Made by a program: the position numbers and the translations under genes. Below are positions 52,499 to 58,216 of a stretch of 58,216 nucleotides of DNA, in pieces. The notes beneath the pieces are model-generated. The model made no database searches and was not told where the DNA came from. It saw nothing but the letters and a program-made list of their open reading frames with translations. This DNA comes from Methylotenera sp. Lineage in GTDB: Bacteria; Pseudomonadota; Gammaproteobacteria; Burkholderiales; Methylophilaceae. How positions within the stretch are numbered: the stretch's first letter is position 1; each line of letters opens with the position of its first letter. The stretch spans positions 1 through 58,216 of the forward strand of contig JAQTXW010000006.1 of NCBI GenBank assembly GCA_028688575.1, given 5' to 3'.

Positions 52499-55400
52499 TT
52501 ATTTTGCCTGCATAATGCGCTGCAAAGTCTGGCGCGCCAGTTCATAGTCAAAAGATTTAAGCTCACGCAAAAATTGCTTACTGGCATCCGCCAGTAGCGC
52601 ATTAAACTCAGCCTTGTGCTGCTCATAAAATTCAAGCGCCGCGGTATCACTCTCTGCCAGCAAAGCATCTATCTCTGCCAGCAATTCGCTGCCATGCTCA
52701 GCACCCACTGCAACATGCGCTTTTTCGGCTGTGGCAGATGGGGTAGGCAGTGCTGCGGCAATTGCCGCTAAATCTTCATCCATCCTGTTAATCAGTGCAT
52801 CAACCAACGACCTGTTGAGCGACTCATGCGTTAAAGAGGCCTTAACATGATGACGCAGCATGGTATCCAGCTCCGCCGCGGTGGCGGCTAGGGCCTCAAT
52901 GCCCAAAGTGGCAGCGGCACCCTTTACCGCATGCGCAATATGATAAGCCGCTGCATAGTCTTGCTTATCAAGCAAGGCAGTTAAACCTTGCACCTCCTCG
53001 GTGTGCTGATTGACAAAGATCATTAACAGCTCAATATATTTATCCGCATTGCCTTTAAAAACATCCAGCCCACGCTTGAGGTTCAAACCAGCGACATTGC
53101 CTAACTCTGCAAGTGCACCTTCCAGCTTAGCAATTGACTTAGGCGGCGCAGTGATCTCTTGCGTGGCATTTGTTCTACTTTCTAATGTAGCAGGCTCCTG
53201 CACACCTGGCAGCCATTTTAGCAATGTGGCATAAAGTAAATGTGGCTCTACGGGTTTGGCAATAAAGTCATTCATCCCAGCTTGTAAGCAGGTCTGCTTA
53301 TCTTCATCAAACGCATTGGCTGTCATGGCAACAATCGGCATAGACGCCAGCGCTGGCATTTTTCGAATCATACGCGTGGCTTCCAACCCGCTCATGTTGA
53401 CCATGTACATATCCATCAACACCAGATCATAAGCCTTGGTTTTTAGCTTGGCCACAGCCTGTGCACCATCGCTCACCACATCCAGATGCAACCCAACATG
53501 ACGCACCATCTCTATCGCCACCTCACGATTAATCTCGCTATCATCTGCCAGCAAAATTTGTGCATTGGTGTAATGCGTGCGCAACTTAGCTTCTGCATCT
53601 TGGGTGGCCTCCTCACCCAGCACTGGCAAAGAGGCCTCATTTGCACGCTGTAATTTTGCGGTGAACCAGAACGTGCTGCCGTGACCTGGCGCGCTCTCTA
53701 CACCCACTTCACCGCCCATCATCACTGCAAGCCTGCGTGTAATGGCCAAGCCTAAACCCGTGCCACCATATTGGCGCGTAATGGTGCTGTCCGCCTGCTC
53801 AAACGAGTGAAATAGTTTTGTAATGTTTTCGGCGCTAATGCCAATACCCGTATCCTGCACTTCAAATCTAACATACAAATCATCCTCTTGTTGCGACAAT
53901 AACTTGGCACGGATAGCAATCTCACCCTGCTCGGTAAATTTAATTGCATTCGCTGCATAATTTAACAATGCCTGCCGCAGACGAGTTGGGTCACCACGCA
54001 AAAACAAGGGCACATCCTGATAGTCTATCAGTACCTGCAACCCTTTATTACGGGCGGATTCTCCAATAATAGAATCAATATTATCCAGCACACTCGCGAG
54101 ATGAAACGCTGTACTCTCCAACTGCAATCTACCTGACTCAATCTTGGAGAGGTCTAGAATATCGTTAATAATGCTTAACAAATGCCGTCCTGCACCTTCA
54201 ATTTTATCTAAACGCTCAGCCTGCTGCGTATTCTGTACATTACGTTTTAACAGGTGGGTAAAACCAAGAATCGCATTCATCGGCGTACGAATCTCATGGC
54301 TCATATTCGCCAGAAAAACTGATTTAGCCTGATTGGCGGTCTCTGCCTGTTGGCGAGCATGCGTTAATTCAGTTGTGCGCTTATCCACCAGCTCTTCTAA
54401 ATGATAACGATACTGGTCCAGCTCCAGCCCGATGCGTTTTTTCTCAGTCACATCTTCTTTAATCGCCACATAATGCGTCACGCTACCATCCGCTTGCTTG
54501 ATAGGCGCAATGATGGCGTACTCATTTACTTCACGGCCATCTTTGCAACGGTTGATAAACTCCCCTTTCCAGATTTCTCCCCGAGTGAGCGCCTGCCACA
54601 TAGCCTCATAAGTTTCAGGTGGAGTTTTGCCTGACTTTAAAAACCGTGGGGTTTGTCCTATCACCTCTTCACGGCTATAACCGCTGCTTTTCACAAAGGC
54701 TTCATTCACATATTCGATATTCGCATCCACATCGGTAATTTCTATTGCCTCTGGGCTTTGCTCCACCGCCTGCGATAAACGCAGAATCAGCTGCTCGCGG
54801 TTTTTACGCACGGTAATATCTGCAATAAAACCATGCCATATCACCGAACCGTCGGCTTCTCGTTCAGGCAGTGCGCTTCCTTGTTGCCAGGTGACTGTGC
54901 CATCTTCGTGGCAAACTCTAAATTCTTGATTCCATTCAGTTAAATTCTGCGCAGACTCAAAAATAGAGCTTACTACCTGGCCATAATCATCAGGATGCAA
55001 TTTAGCAAAAGCCTTGCTGGCATCTTCTCTAACCTCTTCAGGGTCAATGCCATACATGTCACGCAAAACATTGCTGATGTAAGGGAAGCTCATGCTGCCG
55101 TCTGGACGCAAGCTCAACTGATACACCATGCCCGGAATGCGATTGGTGATTTTTTGCAGCAGCTGCAGCACAGACTCCCGTGCCGCCTCCATCTGCCTGC
55201 GTTCGGTGAGGTCCATATTCGTGCCAGAAACGCGCAACGGCAGACCATTGGCATCACGTAAAATATAGCCGCGTGATAATACAGGCACATCATGCCCCGC
55301 TTTATGGCGCATCCTGAATTCAAGCTCATAGGTATCAGAGCCTCCGTGCACCACATCGTCAAACGCCTGATTTACTCTCGACAAATCCTCAGGGTGCACC

Positions 55401-58216
55401 ACTTTTTGCCAAAGCGCATCGCCCAAATTGAGTTCATTAGGCGCATATCCCAGCATCGCCCACCAGTGAGGTGAATAATAAAGCGCATTATTTTGTAGAT
55501 CCCAATCCCAAGGCGCATCACGTGAACCGCGCAAGACCAGCTGCAAGCGCTCCTCAGATGCCTGCAACGCCTGCTCGGCTGCGATCCTCGCCTCTTCGCG
55601 TACAAAGCCTTCAAGCGCATGCCCCACATCACTTGCCATTTCCATTAGCAAATCACGTACCTCCTGACTAAATGCATTAGGCTCAGCGGCATATAAAGTC
55701 AGCGCACCAATCACTACGCCATCGCATTGCAGCGGCAACGCAGCAGAAGCATACAAGCCTGCATGTACGGCGCGCTCATGCCACGGCAAGGTGCGAGCGT
55801 CATGTAAAAAGTCCTGCACCCATACGGCTTTACTTTCACGTATTGCAATACCCGTAGGCCCTTGTCCATAAGGACTGTCTGGGTCCGCAGAAATCACAAT
55901 ATCATTTAAATAAGCCTGCGCCTCACCCTCAATCGCCACCGGCTTAATTAACTGCGATGCATCATCCAGCAGGCCTATCCAGGCCATTTTGAGGTTGGTA
56001 TAAGTCACTGCACTGCGGCAAATCAGCTGAAACAACTCTTCGCGACTATGGCTACGCACAATCGCCTGATTACAATAGCTCAACACCGCATACATCTGTG
56101 ACAAGCGTTTTATTTTCTCTTCAGCCTGGCGCTGTTCGGTAATATCCTCGTAAATACCCAGGATGCCGATTGTTTCATTCTGCTGGTTTTTTAGCGGCAC
56201 TTTTGAAGTACGCAACCAGATCACATCGCCAGTATGTGTGGTTTGCGGCTCAACATAAAAAAGCTTGGCCACACCAGCGTGCATCACGGCAAAATCATCA
56301 GCGCGATAGCGTTCTGCCTGCTCTGCCCATGCCATCTGAAAATCATCTTTACCAATCAATTGTTCGGAATGCTCTAAACCTGCGTCGCGTGCAAAGAGTG
56401 TATTGCAGCCCAAATAGCGCAAGTTGTTATCTTTCCAAAACACCCGGATGGGTGCGGTATCAATTACCTTTAGTAATAAATCGCGGGCCTGGGCAACGGC
56501 CATTTCAGTCTGCACACGCTCGGTGATGTCTTGCACCGTGCCATTGGACACAAGCGCCACACCTTGCGCATCAAACAGCGTTTTAGCGCGCTCCTGCACC
56601 CACTTAACGCGACCATCAGGCATTAACAATCGGTGCTGAATTTCATAATCAGTTTGCTGCGCGAGTGATTGCGTATAAGCAGTGTTTACTGCATCTCTGT
56701 CATCAGGATGCACCACACTCAAAAAAGTCTCATAAGTCGCATCAAACTGATTGGGGATCAACTCAAATAACCGATAAGTCTGCGCACTCCAGATTAGTCT
56801 GCCATTTTGATGATTCATTGTCCAGTGACCAACATTTGCTATCTGCTGCGCCTCTTTGAGCCGCTGCTCACTCTCGCGTAAGGTGTCTTCCAGCAACTTA
56901 CGTTCGGTAATGTCACGCGCAACGCCAAACAGCCCAATCACACTGCCGTCCAAGTTACGCATCACCCCTTTTGAGGCAAGGTAGGTGCGAGCGCCGTTTG
57001 ATGTTGGCAGCACCTCATCAAAAGAGGTCATCTTGCCTGTAGCTATCACCTGTTGGTCATTAGCCACAATCTGGTCTGCATATATTGCGCTTGTGATGTC
57101 ATGATCTGTTTTACCTATAATCGCTTCAGGCGAATTGCCCAATACTCTTGCCGCCTCAGGGTTGACCATCAAGTAACGACCCTCTAGGTCTTTAATGTAA
57201 ATAGCGTCTGACGAACTCTCTGCCAACATGGCAAGCAGCTGGTTGCTTTGGTTTTTTTGCGCAACAAAAGCCAGTTGCTGCAACTTCACCTGCTGACGCC
57301 ACAGCAACACCAGCGCCATCATCAGGCAGGACGCCGCCACAAAAGTAATCAACCCTATCCAATACAAACCATGCCACAACGGATACATCGCTTCATCGGC
57401 GTCTATTTTGGCTACAATGTGCCAATCGCTCCCCGCAATGGGGGTGTGTACCGCATAGACTATATGCCCTCGACCATCTGTGAGCTTGGCCTGGCCAGAC
57501 TTATCAGCCCCTGCCTCCTGTGTGGCAGGCAATTGTGTGTTTAACAAGGGCTGTAAAAAATGCGGGGCGCTATTACCAGAGTGTCGTGAACGGCTTAAAA
57601 GCTCAATCTCATCACCTTGCTGCCGCACCAACATAGCCTCTGCGGTTTTGGTACCACTTGACCACGATTCAAGCATCGGTAACAAGAACTCGCTCGCCAG
57701 CATACGCAACACTACAGCCGCAGACTGCGGCGCTCCTTTAGCATCGTTCTCTAGCATCGGCACTACCCAATCCAGGTATACCGAGCCATTCTCGGCACGC
57801 ACCAATGCACCACGCTGAGGCAAGCCGCGCTCAAAGGCACTCGCCAATAAATCACGCTCCACTGGCACGCTGGTTTTTGAAGCATCACTACTTAGCAACA
57901 GCTGCCCATCATGGCTGACCATGGCAATAGCGTCGTAGTGATAAACTTGTATCAGCGCTTCAAAGCGTTTTAATATCTTTTGCGTGTCTATCGCATCAGG
58001 TTTGCGCATTCCTGCAGAAACGGCACGCGACACAAAACCATCCGATGCGCGCAGCATCATGGCTTCACCCTCACGCTCGGCTAGCCAGAGATTAATTTGC
58101 GTAGCTTTAAAGTCGGCTGCGGCCTGCAAATCCTGATAAACATCATGCTCGATGGCGGGTTTTTGCAGCACATAAAACACGCCTGTAGTGAGTGGCACTA
58201 ACAACAATAATATTAT
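52499..58216 (-). CDS. Giant hybrid sensor histidine kinase, 5'-partial
   Basis: At least 1,902 residues; the frame is open to the window edge, so the start may lie outside. Order: membrane helix, periplasmic cache-like sensor (~15-265), second membrane helix near 275-300 ([18 protein letters not shown]), PAS/PAC units near 320-440, 446-565, 572-690, a GAF near 715-880, then PAS units at 882-1005, 1016-1140 and 1139-1255. The HisKA domain has H1304 ([11 protein letters not shown]), followed by the HATPase at ~1400-1520, a receiver with D1599 ([10 protein letters not shown]) and an Hpt domain with H1759 ([12 protein letters not shown]). A complete phosphorelay chain is encoded. Signal and output are unknown. 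Confidence 0.92.
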   Translation of the reverse strand: MILLLLVPLTTGVFYVLQKPAIEHDVYQDLQAAADFKATQINLWLAEREGEAMMLRASDGFVSRAVSAGMRKPDAIDTQKILKRFEALIQVYHYDAIAMVSHDGQLLLSSDASKTSVPVERDLLASAFERGLPQRGALVRAENGSVYLDWVVPMLENDAKGAPQSAAVVLRMLASEFLLPMLESWSSGTKTAEAMLVRQQGDEIELLSRSRHSGNSAPHFLQPLLNTQLPATQEAGADKSGQAKLTDGRGHIVYAVHTPIAGSDWHIVAKIDADEAMYPLWHGLYWIGLITFVAASCLMMALVLLWRQQVKLQQLAFVAQKNQSNQLLAMLAESSSDAIYIKDLEGRYLMVNPEAARVLGNSPEAIIGKTDHDITSAIYADQIVANDQQVIATGKMTSFDEVLPTSNGARTYLASKGVMRNLDGSVIGLFGVARDITERKLLEDTLRESEQRLKEAQQIANVGHWTMNHQNGRLIWSAQTYRLFELIPNQFDATYETFLSVVHPDDRDAVNTAYTQSLAQQTDYEIQHRLLMPDGRVKWVQERAKTLFDAQGVALVSNGTVQDITERVQTEMAVAQARDLLLKVIDTAPIRVFWKDNNLRYLGCNTLFARDAGLEHSEQLIGKDDFQMAWAEQAERYRADDFAVMHAGVAKLFYVEPQTTHTGDVIWLRTSKVPLKNQQNETIGILGIYEDITEQRQAEEKIKRLSQMYAVLSYCNQAIVRSHSREELFQLICRSAVTYTNLKMAWIGLLDDASQLIKPVAIEGEAQAYLNDIVISADPDSPYGQGPTGIAIRESKAVWVQDFLHDARTLPWHERAVHAGLYASAALPLQCDGVVIGALTLYAAEPNAFSQEVRDLLMEMASDVGHALEGFVREEARIAAEQALQASEERLQLVLRGSRDAPWDWDLQNNALYYSPHWWAMLGYAPNELNLGDALWQKVVHPEDLSRVNQAFDDVVHGGSDTYELEFRMRHKAGHDVPVLSRGYILRDANGLPLRVSGTNMDLTERRQMEAARESVLQLLQKITNRIPGMVYQLSLRPDGSMSFPYISNVLRDMYGIDPEEVREDASKAFAKLHPDDYGQVVSSIFESAQNLTEWNQEFRVCHEDGTVTWQQGSALPEREADGSVIWHGFIADITVRKNREQLILRLSQAVEQSPEAIEITDVDANIEYVNEAFVKSSGYSREEVIGQTPRFLKSGKTPPETYEAMWQALTRGEIWKGEFINRCKDGREVNEYAIIAPIKQADGSVTHYVAIKEDVTEKKRIGLELDQYRYHLEELVDKRTTELTHARQQAETANQAKSVFLANMSHEIRTPMNAILGFTHLLKRNVQNTQQAERLDKIEGAGRHLLSIINDILDLSKIESGRLQLESTAFHLASVLDNIDSIIGESARNKGLQVLIDYQDVPLFLRGDPTRLRQALLNYAANAIKFTEQGEIAIRAKLLSQQEDDLYVRFEVQDTGIGISAENITKLFHSFEQADSTITRQYGGTGLGLAITRRLAVMMGGEVGVESAPGHGSTFWFTAKLQRANEASLPVLGEEATQDAEAKLRTHYTNAQILLADDSEINREVAIEMVRHVGLHLDVVSDGAQAVAKLKTKAYDLVLMDMYMVNMSGLEATRMIRKMPALASMPIVAMTANAFDEDKQTCLQAGMNDFIAKPVEPHLLYATLLKWLPGVQEPATLESRTNATQEITAPPKSIAKLEGALAELGNVAGLNLKRGLDVFKGNADKYIELLMIFVNQHTEEVQGLTALLDKQDYAAAYHIAHAVKGAAATLGIEALAATAAELDTMLRHHVKASLTHESLNRSLVDALINRMDEDLAAIAAALPTPSATAEKAHVAVGAEHGSELLAEIDALLAESDTAALEFYEQHKAEFNALLADASKQFLRELKSFDYELARQTLQRIMQAK

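Overview
The window reads as a chromosomal segment of a betaproteobacterium. Two conserved gene orders place it there: rpoE-rseA-rseB-rseC-mucD-lepA-lepB-DUF4845-rnc-era-recO-pdxJ-acpS, and a ppk-sixA pair close to a betaproteobacterial-type ppx. The fairly AT-rich intergenic DNA, the lysine/alanine-rich histone-like proteins and the overall gene set suggest Methylophilaceae (Methylotenera/Methylophilus-like). That genus-level guess is inference. No rRNA, tRNA, CRISPR array, phage or transposase gene was found.

Layout. 1-6.4 kb: a small ribbon-helix-helix protein, a YkgJ-type cysteine cluster protein, a decayed DUF167 (YggU) gene, htpG, a small ParA-like ATPase, ppx and a DUF442 protein. 6.4-15.2 kb: an ArsR-family repressor divergent from a seven-gene run: RND adaptor, RND pump, DUF2892 membrane protein, TolC-like channel, rhodanese lipoprotein, Tll0287-like haem protein and sulfide:quinone-oxidoreductase-like flavoprotein. 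This looks like a sulfide/persulfide stress locus joined to an efflux pump. A matching operator lies upstream of ccoG (15.2-16.7 kb). 16.8-20 kb: a KA-rich DNA-binding protein behind a 31-bp palindrome, then sixA and ppk, with three PhoB half-sites upstream of ppk. 20-35.4 kb: the housekeeping/envelope-stress block, read mostly leftward, interrupted by a caspase-like gene between era and recO, with nadB and a secreted nuclease diverging from rpoE. 35.5-37.7 kb: an RhlE-type helicase with a long leader, and a YaiI protein.

37.7-49.1 kb is a complete nitrate-assimilation unit: NtrC-like site, sigma-54 promoter, nasT (ANTAR antiterminator), a leader with two hexaloop hairpins and an intrinsic terminator, nrtA-nrtB-nrtD, a porin, nirB, nirD and nasA. 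The DNA suggests a two-step circuit: nitrogen limitation starts transcription, and NasT then lets it pass the terminator when nitrate or nitrite is present. NasS, the usual partner of NasT, is not in the window. 49.2-58.2 kb: slyD, hupB, gap, a KA-rich DUF2934 protein and a giant hybrid histidine kinase that runs off the right edge.

A family of at least five dispersed palindromic, MITE-like intergenic elements (about 100-195 bp, ends matching AACCCAGATTTTCCATTAGG, strong hairpin inside the longer copies) links the regions. Two copies sit directly on or beside a stop codon, and one fills the whole gap between nadB and the nuclease gene.
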